This document shows positions 42,660 to 51,011 of a DNA stretch of 64,000 nt, piece after piece. The notes beneath the pieces are model-generated. The model searched no databases. It was not told where the DNA came from and saw nothing but the letters and a program-made list of their open reading frames with translations. This stretch comes from Thalassobellus sediminis. Its GTDB lineage: Bacteria > Bacteroidota > Bacteroidia > Flavobacteriales > Flavobacteriaceae. The translations under genes were made by a program, and so were the position numbers. Positions within the stretch are counted from its first letter, which is position 1. Every line of letters starts with the position of its first letter. Where the stretch lies: the NCBI RefSeq assembly GCF_044386045.1, contig NZ_JBISCD010000040.1, forward strand, positions 1,922,001 to 1,986,000, read 5' to 3'.

Positions 42660-43505
42660 ATGCAACTAGAAACCAAAATATATCAAAAAGAAAACAACCT
42701 TAAAATTGGCAAGCTATTAAAAGCGAGTGCTAAAGATTTTTTTGGTTCGCATTTTTTAGCAAAACAATTAGCGACCCGCGATATTAAATCGCAGTATAGG
42801 CAATCGTATTTAGGTATTATATGGGCTTTTATTACGCCACTTATGTCTGCTTTTGTTTGGATATTTTTAAGTACTACTGGTACTATAAAACTTTCTGATA
42901 CAGGTGTGCCATATCCAGTGTTTGTGTTTTCAGGTACTTTAATATGGTCCATTATAAAAGAGTCCATTAATTTACCAACAAGTAACACTAATGCCGCAAG
43001 GGGGATTTTAACTAAAATCAATTTTCCTAAAGAAGCCTTGGTATTATCGGGTATTTACAAGCTGCTTTTTAATAGTTCTATAAAAATAGGACTTTTAATT
43101 ATTTTAATTTTCGCTTTTGGCATCGGGTTTCATTGGTCACTATTATTGTTTCCTTTAGCCATTATGGTAGCCATTTTATTTGGCACCACTTTAGGCTTAT
43201 TTATTACACCAATAAGTCTTATTTATAACGATATTTCTAAAATTATTAGTATGGCATTAGGCTTGTTAATGTATATAACTCCTGTAGTGTATGTTATTCC
43301 TAAAGCAGGAATAATGAAAACGGTTATGGAGATAAACCCTTTTACAGCATTAATTTTAACCGCACGTGATTTAGCATTAGGAAGCATGCCAGAATATTTG
43401 GTTTATTTCGGCTGGATTTTTATAGTAAGTAGTTCCCTGTTTTTTATAGGCTTGCTGTTTTATAGGATTTCCATTCCTATTATTGTAGAACGTTTAAGTG
43501 CTTAA
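42660..43505 (+). CDS. polysaccharide ABC transporter permease (Wzm-like)
   Basis: The protein has 281 residues with about six transmembrane helices, typical of the ABC-2 type permease of polysaccharide exporters. The signature near the start is LATRDIKSQYRQSYLGIIWAFITPL, and IYNDISKIISMALGLLMYITPVVY lies in the last third. It moves a lipid-linked or oligosaccharide substrate across the inner membrane together with the ATP-binding subunit encoded next. The ATP-binding gene starts one base after this gene's stop, so the two are coupled. Confidence 0.92.
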   Translation: MQLETKIYQKENNLKIGKLLKASAKDFFGSHFLAKQLATRDIKSQYRQSYLGIIWAFITPLMSAFVWIFLSTTGTIKLSDTGVPYPVFVFSGTLIWSIIKESINLPTSNTNAARGILTKINFPKEALVLSGIYKLLFNSSIKIGLLIILIFAFGIGFHWSLLLFPLAIMVAILFGTTLGLFITPISLIYNDISKIISMALGLLMYITPVVYVIPKAGIMKTVMEINPFTALILTARDLALGSMPEYLVYFGWIFIVSSSLFFIGLLFYRISIPIIVERLSA

Positions 43506-43506
43506 T

Positions 43507-44709
43507 ATGAAAGAGAACGAAGTATTGATAAAAGTAGAAGGGCTCTCAAAAAAATTCTGTAAAGATTTAAAAGCAAGCCTGTGGTATGGAGTTAAAGATT
43601 TAGTGTCTAATGTTCGAGGTAATAAAAACGAAAGAGAATTACGAGATAAAGAGTTTTGGGCGGTAAAAGATATTAATTTCGAGTTGCGTCGTGGCGAATG
43701 TTTAGGCTTAATAGGGCATAATGGCGCAGGAAAATCTACCTTACTTAAAATACTAAATGGTTTAATTAACCCAGATGCAGGGAAAGTAACTATAAAAGGA
43801 CGTGTAGGTGCGCTTATAGAATTAGGAGCAGGTTTTAATCCTGTTTTAAGCGGACGTGAAAATATTTACAATAATGGTGCGGTTTTAGGCTTTACTAAAA
43901 AAGAGATAGATAGTAAAGTTGAAGACATTATAGATTTTTCTGAAATACGCGAGTTTATAGATATGCCTGTGCAAAATTATAGTTCTGGAATGAAAGTACG
44001 TTTAGGCTTTGCTGTAGCAGCACAAATGGAACCTGATGTGTTGATTATTGATGAGGTGTTGGCGGTGGGGGATTTAGGGTTTATATTAAAATGTTATAAA
44101 CAAATAGACACTATTTTACCACATACTGCCATTATTTTTGTGTCGCATAGTATGCCCATGGTTTCTAGAATATGTAACCAAATTATTTTAATGGATAAAG
44201 GAAGGGCAAAATTTAAAGGAAAAGATATTAGTAAAGCCATAGATATTTATTATAGCCGTTTTGTTGATAATAAAATAGACATTGTTTACACAGATAACTC
44301 AATAGAATTGATAACTGTAGAGTTAATAAAACCTACTAATATTATTGATAAAATACCTCAATTAGATAGAGGTTCTAATTTAAAATTGTATTTTAATTTT
44401 AAAATATTAAAAAAAATAGGGTTACCTATGTTTTCTATAATTTTATTAGATAAAGAACAGAGGCAAGTGGCTATGTTTGAAAGGAATAATGAGAATTCTT
44501 TTTTATCATTTAAAGATAATTACATTGAGTTTAATATGACTCATGAAAATATTCAATTATCAAAAGGGCTTTATTCTATAAGTATAGTTGTAATTACAAA
44601 GCGGAAAGAGCCACTATTAAGAATTAATAATGTTTTGGCTTTCCAAATTATTCATAAGGAACAGGTTTGGGCTCCTTTTTTACTTAAGTCCAAATTCGAG
44701 AATTGTTAA
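43507..44709 (+). CDS. polysaccharide ABC transporter ATP-binding protein (Wzt-like)
   Basis: The protein has 400 residues from the ATG at 43507. The ABC domain shows the Walker A GHNGAGKST at 70-78, the signature YSSGMKVRLGFAVAAQ, and the Walker B VLIIDEVLAVGD. A C-terminal domain of about 130 residues follows (from about 270). In well-studied O-antigen Wzt proteins this extra domain binds the modified non-reducing end of the glycan and makes export selective. Here its ligand is unknown. An in-frame GTG at 43498 inside the permease gene would add three residues; I prefer the ATG. It is paired with the Wzm-like permease. Confidence 0.92.
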   Translation: MKENEVLIKVEGLSKKFCKDLKASLWYGVKDLVSNVRGNKNERELRDKEFWAVKDINFELRRGECLGLIGHNGAGKSTLLKILNGLINPDAGKVTIKGRVGALIELGAGFNPVLSGRENIYNNGAVLGFTKKEIDSKVEDIIDFSEIREFIDMPVQNYSSGMKVRLGFAVAAQMEPDVLIIDEVLAVGDLGFILKCYKQIDTILPHTAIIFVSHSMPMVSRICNQIILMDKGRAKFKGKDISKAIDIYYSRFVDNKIDIVYTDNSIELITVELIKPTNIIDKIPQLDRGSNLKLYFNFKILKKIGLPMFSIILLDKEQRQVAMFERNNENSFLSFKDNYIEFNMTHENIQLSKGLYSISIVVITKRKEPLLRINNVLAFQIIHKEQVWAPFLLKSKFENC

Positions 44710-44721
44710 AAAATAATTTAT

Positions 44722-46011
44722 ATGAAAACAATGGTTATAGGTCTTGGACCTGAATATAATTATAATGTTAAAAATCATTCAGTTTGGAGTAATGATAATA
44801 CCAAGTATGCAAGTAATCATGGGGCTAGTTTAATTTCTAGAACGTTGATTGAATTTTTTAATGCTGATTATATTGATGATTTTTCGAATATAGAATATTA
44901 TAAAAAAGAATACGATTTATGTGTAATTGCTTTCGCTACACATGTTACAGATTGGAGAGATGTTTCAAGGTATTCTGAATTTGTTAAAGCTTTAGGAATA
45001 AAGACAATTGCTTTTTCATTAGGTATTCAAGACTATGCAAAAGCATCGTCTAATGTTAATACAATCCATCCATCATTAAAAAAATTATTAGATTATGTTA
45101 TAATTTCATCTGGATTTTGTGGTGTAAGGGGGCCTAATACTGCTTCTGTGCTTATAAAGGCAGGCTACAAACCAGAAAACATTATTAGACTAGGATGCCC
45201 AACTTTATTTAGACCGCTTAAAAGAGGTTTGAAAATCACTAAAAATCAGAATTTTAATAAGCCGCTTATAGTTTTTCATCGAACTATGGCAAATTTAAAT
45301 AAAAGTTTAGTAGATGGAGCTCCATTATTAGGGCAAGATTTTTTAGATGAAGTTATTTTTAATAATGGTATAAGTAATCAGCATAAAATAAAAGAACTAG
45401 AGCTCAATAGGTATTCAGAACATAAGAACGGAAGTTATACCTTGGAGAAAGTAGCTGAGAATGGAGTTTTTTATAGAACATTTGAAGAATGGTTTAATGA
45501 AATAAAGAAACATGATTTTGTTTTAGGAGCTAGACTTCATGGGTGTATAGCAGCCCTTATTCAAGGAATACCTGCAGTAATGATAGCTAGAGATATTCGT
45601 GTTCAAGAAATTGCTGAGTTTTATAAAATCCCATATATAAAATATGAGGATGTTGGAAATAAAACAATACAAGAAATATATGAGGATGCAAATTTTGATG
45701 AGTTTAACAAACTATATGTGCATAGATTTGATAATTTTATAAAATTAATGGATGATTTAAAGGTTACAGATCATCTTACGTTTAAAAAGGAGATTCCTGA
45801 TGATTATTGGTTTAATAAATCAGATATGAATGCAGATATAAGAATATGTTACTCAGATTTAAAAAACTTATCTCTAAAAGTAGAAGGTTTGTCAAAAAAA
45901 GTTAATAAACTTGAAATTTTGTCCACTAACATCGAAAAAAAAACAAATAAAGTTTTAGGCTTATTTAAAAAAATACCTGGTTTTAAAATTTTAAAAAAAA
46001 TTATTAAATAA
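44722..46011 (+). CDS. polysaccharide pyruvyl transferase family protein
   Basis: The protein has 429 residues. The pyruvyltransferase domain fills most of it; the clearest motif is DFVLGARLHGCIAALIQGIPAVMIA near 260-290, with FCGVRGPNTASVLIKAGY and the N-terminal NHGASLISRTLIEFF. Family members add a pyruvate ketal to a sugar from PEP in exopolysaccharides, or act as related enzymes on glycan precursors. A Lys-rich coiled tail (about 370-429) follows. It lies after the ABC exporter genes and before the aminotransferase gene. The pyruvylation role is inferred from the family. Confidence 0.85.
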   Translation: MKTMVIGLGPEYNYNVKNHSVWSNDNTKYASNHGASLISRTLIEFFNADYIDDFSNIEYYKKEYDLCVIAFATHVTDWRDVSRYSEFVKALGIKTIAFSLGIQDYAKASSNVNTIHPSLKKLLDYVIISSGFCGVRGPNTASVLIKAGYKPENIIRLGCPTLFRPLKRGLKITKNQNFNKPLIVFHRTMANLNKSLVDGAPLLGQDFLDEVIFNNGISNQHKIKELELNRYSEHKNGSYTLEKVAENGVFYRTFEEWFNEIKKHDFVLGARLHGCIAALIQGIPAVMIARDIRVQEIAEFYKIPYIKYEDVGNKTIQEIYEDANFDEFNKLYVHRFDNFIKLMDDLKVTDHLTFKKEIPDDYWFNKSDMNADIRICYSDLKNLSLKVEGLSKKVNKLEILSTNIEKKTNKVLGLFKKIPGFKILKKIIK

Positions 46012-46017
46012 CTATTT

Positions 46018-47088
46018 GTGATAAACGTAACCAAAACATTCTTGCCACCTCAAGAAGAGTATCAAGCTATTTTAAAACGTGCTTGGGATACAGGTTGGAT
46101 GACTAATAGAGGCGTTTTGGTACAAGAACTTGAGGTTAATTTAAAACAATATTTAGGAGTTAATAATATACTTGCTATGACTAATGGCACCTTGCCATTA
46201 CAAATTGCAATAAAAGCATTAGGTCTTACAGGAGATATTATAACAACACCTTTTAGTTATGTGGCAACCACAAGTAGTATTGTTTGGGAAGGTTGTAATC
46301 CTGTTTTTGTAGATATTCATCCAGAGTATTTGACTATAGATGAAACTAAAATTGAAGCTGCAATAACCCCTAAAACTTCGGCAATACTGGCGACCCATGT
46401 GTTTGGGAATCCTTGTGATGTTGAAGCTATAGAGCAAATAGCCTCCAAACATAACTTAAAAGTCATTTATGATGCCGCCCATTGTTTTGGTGTAACCTAT
46501 AAAGGTCAATCTATTTTTAATTATGGAGATGTAAGCACCTGTAGCTTTCATGCCACCAAGTTATTCCATACAGGAGAAGGTGGTGCTTTGTTTTGTAAAA
46601 CCAATTATTATGAAACCATGTTTTATCATCATAATTTTGGGCATCAGGGCAAAGAAGCATTTAAAGGGTTGGGAATTAATGCGAAAATGAGCGAACCTCA
46701 GGCAGCTATGGGTTTAGCAGTAAGGCCCTATATGAAAACTATATTGAAGTTACGAAAACAAATTGTAGCTTATTATAATGATACTTTAAAAGAAACTAAT
46801 ATAAAAACATTAAAGCTCAGAAAGGAAACTAAATGGAATTATTCCTATTATCCAGTTATATTTAATTCTGAAGCAGCCTTGCTAAAGGTAAAGGAAGCTT
46901 TAGAAAAAAAAGAAATATTTCCTAGGCGTTATTTTTTTCCAAGTTTAAATGAATTGCCATATTTAAAATATAACAGCATGCCTATTTCTGAATCCATCAC
47001 CAGAAGAATATTGTGTTTACCTTTATATGATAGTTTATTGTTAAGTGAAGTAGATGACATGTGTAAACTAATAAAAAAGAGTTTATGA
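46018..47088 (+). CDS. DegT/DnrJ/EryC1/StrS family aminotransferase
   Basis: The protein has 356 residues starting with a GTG. It is a PLP-dependent sugar aminotransferase. Visible elements are TGWMTNRGVLVQELE near 25-39, MTNGTLPLQIAIKALGL, TTPFSYVATTSSIVWEG, VIYDAAHCFGV with D152, and the PLP lysine K181 in CSFHATKLFHTGEGGAL. Such enzymes aminate a nucleotide-linked keto sugar to give an amino sugar for the glycan. The last four bases overlap the WbqC-family gene start (ATGA), so the two are coupled. Confidence 0.93.
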   Translation: MINVTKTFLPPQEEYQAILKRAWDTGWMTNRGVLVQELEVNLKQYLGVNNILAMTNGTLPLQIAIKALGLTGDIITTPFSYVATTSSIVWEGCNPVFVDIHPEYLTIDETKIEAAITPKTSAILATHVFGNPCDVEAIEQIASKHNLKVIYDAAHCFGVTYKGQSIFNYGDVSTCSFHATKLFHTGEGGALFCKTNYYETMFYHHNFGHQGKEAFKGLGINAKMSEPQAAMGLAVRPYMKTILKLRKQIVAYYNDTLKETNIKTLKLRKETKWNYSYYPVIFNSEAALLKVKEALEKKEIFPRRYFFPSLNELPYLKYNSMPISESITRRILCLPLYDSLLLSEVDDMCKLIKKSL

Positions 47089-47798
47089 AATTAGGAATCA
47101 TGCAACCTTATTTCATGCCTTATATGGGGTATTTTGCATTGATAAATCAAGTAGATCAATTTATTCTATTTGATACACCTCAATATATAAGGCATGGTTG
47201 GATTGAGCGCAATAGGGTTTTAAAGTTAAATGGAGAACCTATGTATGTTAAAGTTTCTTTGATAAAACACCATAGAAATACCCAGATATGTCAAATAGCT
47301 ATTAATAATACAATAGATTGGAAATCTAAAATTTTAGCACAATTAGTACATTATAAGAAAAAGGCACCTTATTATAAAAATGTGATTGAACTTTTAGATG
47401 CTATTTTTAAAGATGAATATACAAGTATTGTAGACTTAAATTATAAATCGTTAGAAGTAATATGTAACTATTTAGATATAAAAACACCTATATCTATTTG
47501 GTCTGAAATGAATATTGAAATAGAACCTGTTAATGCGCCAGATGAATGGGCACTAAATATTAGTAAAGCTTTAAAAGCGCAGAGTTATTTTAATCTTCCT
47601 GGTGGACGTTCTTTTTTCGATAAGGAAAAATATAGTAGGGCAGGGATTGATTTAAAATTTTTAGAAATATTTGGAGAGTCATATCAACAATTTGGCCAAG
47701 ACTTTGTTGGTTACTTATCTATTCTTGATGTTATGATGTTTTGTGGTAAAGAAGAAATTAAATTAATGATAAATAGAGTTGATATTACCAATTTATAA
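47085..47798 (+). CDS. WbqC family protein
   Basis: The protein has 237 residues. The family is marked by LGIMQPYFMPYMGYFALINQVDQFILFDTPQ at the start, RNRVLKLNGEPMYVKVSL, and SYFNLPGGRSFFDKEKY with WSEMN. WbqC-like proteins occur in polysaccharide and O-antigen loci next to DegT-type aminotransferases, and their catalytic role is not established; acylation of the amino sugar is one idea. It overlaps the aminotransferase gene by four bases. The following 279 bp is non-coding, and then the divergent DegT-like gene begins. Confidence 0.87.
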   Translation: MKLGIMQPYFMPYMGYFALINQVDQFILFDTPQYIRHGWIERNRVLKLNGEPMYVKVSLIKHHRNTQICQIAINNTIDWKSKILAQLVHYKKKAPYYKNVIELLDAIFKDEYTSIVDLNYKSLEVICNYLDIKTPISIWSEMNIEIEPVNAPDEWALNISKALKAQSYFNLPGGRSFFDKEKYSRAGIDLKFLEIFGESYQQFGQDFVGYLSILDVMMFCGKEEIKLMINRVDITNL

Positions 47799-48077
47799 GC
47801 GTTAAGTTTAATTGTTGAAAAGATTAGGTGAAAGAATGTTTTAATCAATTACCTAATGAATGTAAAAGAGAATTTAAATGAGAAACTGTATTTTGGGTTA
47901 TTTGAAAAGTATTTTGCTTTCTTTTAATATCGTAGTTTAATATAATTTTTTCAAATAGATGAATTTAATGAAATGTAGTGTTTCTCTAAAAATATTTTGA
48001 ATCTTTTGATTCATCATGATATTAAATATATAGGTCTTTTCTTTAATTTAGTTGAAGAAATATTAAAAGTTGAATGT

Positions 48078-49031
48078 ATGAAAAAAATAGGAGGTTTTTT
48101 CGAGTTGGAAATAGCAGACGGGGAGTCATTATTTCATGATAACTCTATTAAACTGTCAACTGCTAGAGCATGTTTAAACCTAATTTTACAAACTAAACGA
48201 TATAGTAAAGTGTATCTTCCTTTTTATTGCTGCAATGCTTCAATAGAACCTTTGGATTTATGTGGAATTTCATATGAGTTTTATAATATTGATGAGCAAT
48301 TAGAAATTTGTAATAATATTGTCTTAAAACCTACAGAGGCTATTATATATTGTAATTTTTTTGGAATAAAGGCGGCATATGTTAACCATTTGGTAGAGGT
48401 TTATAAAGAACAAGTTATTATAGATAATTCACATGCGTTTTTTATAAAAGGGTATAAAAATAATTTTTCATTCACAACTGCTAGAAAATATTTTGGAGTG
48501 CCAGATGGGGCATTTTTATATGCTCCTAATAAAATAATAACAACTAATTTTTATAGAAATAATCGAGTTTCTTTGAATCATAATTTAAATAGATTACTTG
48601 GTAAACAAAAACAAGCTTATCAAGAATTTGTTTCTTACGAAAAAAATCTTGATTCCAATATTAATATAATTTCAATAGTTTCTGAAAAAATATTAAAAAC
48701 AATTAATTATAGTAAAGTAAGAGCTATTAGAGATGAAAACTTCAGTTTCTTTAAAAAAGAATTTCAGGAACTTAATCAAATTAGTATTAATGATGAAACG
48801 GACTGTTTTTGTTACCCGCTGCTATTAAATAAACCAATTGATAAAGAGTTATTGTTCAATAAAAATATATTTATTCCGTCTTATTGGCTAGATGTTACTA
48901 AAAGAAAAATGGTAGAAGGTTTTCAATTTGAAAACAAATTAAGTTTAGAATTATTACCATTACCAATAGACCACCGCTATACCAAAGAGGATTTAATAAG
49001 GGTTTCAATTGCAATTAAAAAAATGATTTAG
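48078..49031 (+). CDS. divergent DegT/DnrJ-like PLP-fold protein
   Basis: The protein has 317 residues from the ATG at 48078 (MKKIGGFFEL). I recognise no named subfamily, but the layout is that of the DegT fold: STARACLNLILQ, VYLPFYCCNASIEPLDLCGI, an aspartate D116 in VIIDNSHAFF (the residue that holds the PLP ring), and a lysine K137 in TARKYFGVPDGAFLY, at the position of the PLP lysine. The C-terminal half is short and unlike usual aminotransferases. It may be an active PLP enzyme with an unusual substrate or a regulatory relative. It lies 6 bp before the sulfotransferase gene, suggesting a joint product. Confidence 0.6.
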   Translation: MKKIGGFFELEIADGESLFHDNSIKLSTARACLNLILQTKRYSKVYLPFYCCNASIEPLDLCGISYEFYNIDEQLEICNNIVLKPTEAIIYCNFFGIKAAYVNHLVEVYKEQVIIDNSHAFFIKGYKNNFSFTTARKYFGVPDGAFLYAPNKIITTNFYRNNRVSLNHNLNRLLGKQKQAYQEFVSYEKNLDSNINIISIVSEKILKTINYSKVRAIRDENFSFFKKEFQELNQISINDETDCFCYPLLLNKPIDKELLFNKNIFIPSYWLDVTKRKMVEGFQFENKLSLELLPLPIDHRYTKEDLIRVSIAIKKMI

Positions 49032-49036
49032 GGTTT

Positions 49037-50056
49037 ATGTCAGATATGTATGAAAATAAAAACAGAACATCTTATTATAAAAAGGATAATCGCCTTGAAG
49101 AAGCACTTCTGGATTTAAATCAACTTATAGATGGTGTTCAATATAAAGATATGCGTTTTTCATGTAATCAACCAATTATTTTAATAATGGGATGTGCACG
49201 TTCAGGTTCTACATTAATGCTTCAGTGGTTGGCTTCATTAGGTTTGTTCTCTTACCCTTCTAACTTAATTGCAAGATTTTATTCAAATCCATATATTGGA
49301 ATACGTGTTCAACAAGCGCTTTTAGAGTACGATCCATTAAATCAAATAGGCTTTAATCAAGGTTGTGACGCTTTTAAATCATCATTAGGAAAAACTACTG
49401 GAGCTTTAAGTCCGAGTGAATATTGGTACTTTTGGCGAGAGTATTTTAAATTTGAAGATGACAAACAAAAGCTAACCAAAGCTCAACTAAAAACGATTGA
49501 AGGAGATGCATTCGTAAATAAACTATATGCTTTTGAGCACTTAACTCAAAAACCTTTAGTTTTAAAGGGTATGTTGCTTAATTGGAATATTCCTTATTTA
49601 TATCAATTAAATAAAAATTTTATATTTATTAATTTAACAAGAGAGCCGTTTTATAATGCCCAATCATTATTATTAGCTAGAGAGACTTATTTTAACGATA
49701 GAAACAAATGGTATTCATTTAAACCACCAGAATATAATTTTTTAAAAAATGATGACCCTATAAAACAAGTTGCGGGGCAAGTTATTTATACGCAAAAAGC
49801 TGTGCAAGATGGGTTATTAAATATACCAGAGCAAAATGTTTTAAATATAAGCTATGATAATTTTTGTTCTAACCCAGAAGGGTTTTTAAAATTATTAACA
49901 GAAAAATATAATCAAATATCTAATAATAAAATTTTAGATTATGATGAATATGCCTTATCTCAAAATTCGTTTATAGCGAACAAAAAGGTAAATTTAAAAG
50001 AAGATGAAGTTGAATATTTAAAAGAGCAAGTGCAGTTTTTTAAAGACAAAATTTGA
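49037..50056 (+). CDS. sulfotransferase
   Basis: The protein has 339 residues. Near the N-terminus the 5'-phosphosulfate-binding loop reads IILIMGCARSGSTLMLQWL (about 47-65, with CARSGST as the core), and further on INLTREPFYNAQSLL and ISYDNFCSNPEGFLKLL match the 3'-phosphate-binding and C-terminal parts of carbohydrate sulfotransferases. It uses PAPS to put sulfate on a sugar hydroxyl in the glycan. The locus also contains cysC (makes PAPS) and cysQ (removes PAP), which supports this. It follows the divergent DegT-like gene after 5 bp and precedes the glycosyltransferase block. Confidence 0.88.
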   Translation: MSDMYENKNRTSYYKKDNRLEEALLDLNQLIDGVQYKDMRFSCNQPIILIMGCARSGSTLMLQWLASLGLFSYPSNLIARFYSNPYIGIRVQQALLEYDPLNQIGFNQGCDAFKSSLGKTTGALSPSEYWYFWREYFKFEDDKQKLTKAQLKTIEGDAFVNKLYAFEHLTQKPLVLKGMLLNWNIPYLYQLNKNFIFINLTREPFYNAQSLLLARETYFNDRNKWYSFKPPEYNFLKNDDPIKQVAGQVIYTQKAVQDGLLNIPEQNVLNISYDNFCSNPEGFLKLLTEKYNQISNNKILDYDEYALSQNSFIANKKVNLKEDEVEYLKEQVQFFKDKI

Positions 50057-50065
50057 TAATATAAA

Positions 50066-51010
50066 ATGAACAAACCTTTAGTTTCTGTTTGTGTACAAAC
50101 ATACCAACACGTTAACTACATCAAGCAATGTCTTGATGGCATTTTAATGCAACAAACTACGTTTCCATTCGAAATTATATTAGGTGAAGATGAGAGTGAG
50201 GATGGTACACGGGAAATTTGTATCGACTATGCCAATAAATATCCAGATAAAATTAAATTGTTCTTGCGTTCACGTAAAGATGTTATTTATATCAATGGTA
50301 ATGCAACAGGGCGTTATAATTTTATTGAAAACTTAAAAGCTAGCAAGGGAAAGTATATAGCATTATGTGAAGGTGATGATTATTGGACAGATCCATTGAA
50401 GTTACAAAAACAAGTTGGTTTTTTGGAGGCAAATGATGATTATGGTATTTGTTTTCATGAGGCAGCTATAGAATGGAGTCAAAATAACAGTTTCAATTCC
50501 AACATAAAATTAAATAGCCAGTTTGCATGGAATAAAATGGATACATCAAAGAGTATTTATACAATTTTTGATGTCTTTAATGGTCCGTTTATGGCAACAG
50601 CAAGTGTTGTTTTTAGAAATGATATTAAAGAATTTCCTAGTTGGTTTTATAAAGCGGCAAGTGGAGATATTACGCTCTATTCCTTAATAATTGGTAAAAA
50701 AACAATAAAATTTATTAATGAGGTTATGTGTGTGTATAGAAGACATCCAGGAGGGATAACCAGATTTCATAGAGGAAATTCTATTATTTTAAATCGCATT
50801 GAGACATTAAAGTATATTAACAGTCATTATAAGAGTATTTATATTAATAAGATTAAACAATCGGTTAATGATTACTTAGAAGGTATTTCTAAACTGAATT
50901 TTAAGGAGTTTATAGTTTTACTTAAATTATATTTAACCAGTAAGCTAATAAAAAGTGAATACTTAATTTTCTTTTTTAAAAAAGGTCTTAACGATAAATT
51001 AAAAAGATAA
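50066..51010 (+). CDS. glycosyltransferase family 2
   Basis: The protein has 314 residues with a GT-A fold. Catalytic marks are VSVCVQTYQHVNYIKQCLDG at the start, ILGEDESEDGT (the first acidic cluster), LCEGDDYWTDPLKLQ (the DxD-like motif followed by a W), and VMCVYRRHPGGI (a conserved base-containing loop). It transfers an activated sugar in the glycan assembly. It is the first of a run of glycosyltransferases that have short gaps or overlaps and probably share one transcript. Confidence 0.92.
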   Translation: MNKPLVSVCVQTYQHVNYIKQCLDGILMQQTTFPFEIILGEDESEDGTREICIDYANKYPDKIKLFLRSRKDVIYINGNATGRYNFIENLKASKGKYIALCEGDDYWTDPLKLQKQVGFLEANDDYGICFHEAAIEWSQNNSFNSNIKLNSQFAWNKMDTSKSIYTIFDVFNGPFMATASVVFRNDIKEFPSWFYKAASGDITLYSLIIGKKTIKFINEVMCVYRRHPGGITRFHRGNSIILNRIETLKYINSHYKSIYINKIKQSVNDYLEGISKLNFKEFIVLLKLYLTSKLIKSEYLIFFFKKGLNDKLKR

Positions 51011-51011
51011 T

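Noticed and set aside
47799..48077. Short frames in the space between the WbqC gene and the divergent DegT-like gene, including an upstream TTG extension
   Set aside because: No motif or recognisable family; the conserved-looking protein begins at the ATG at 48078.
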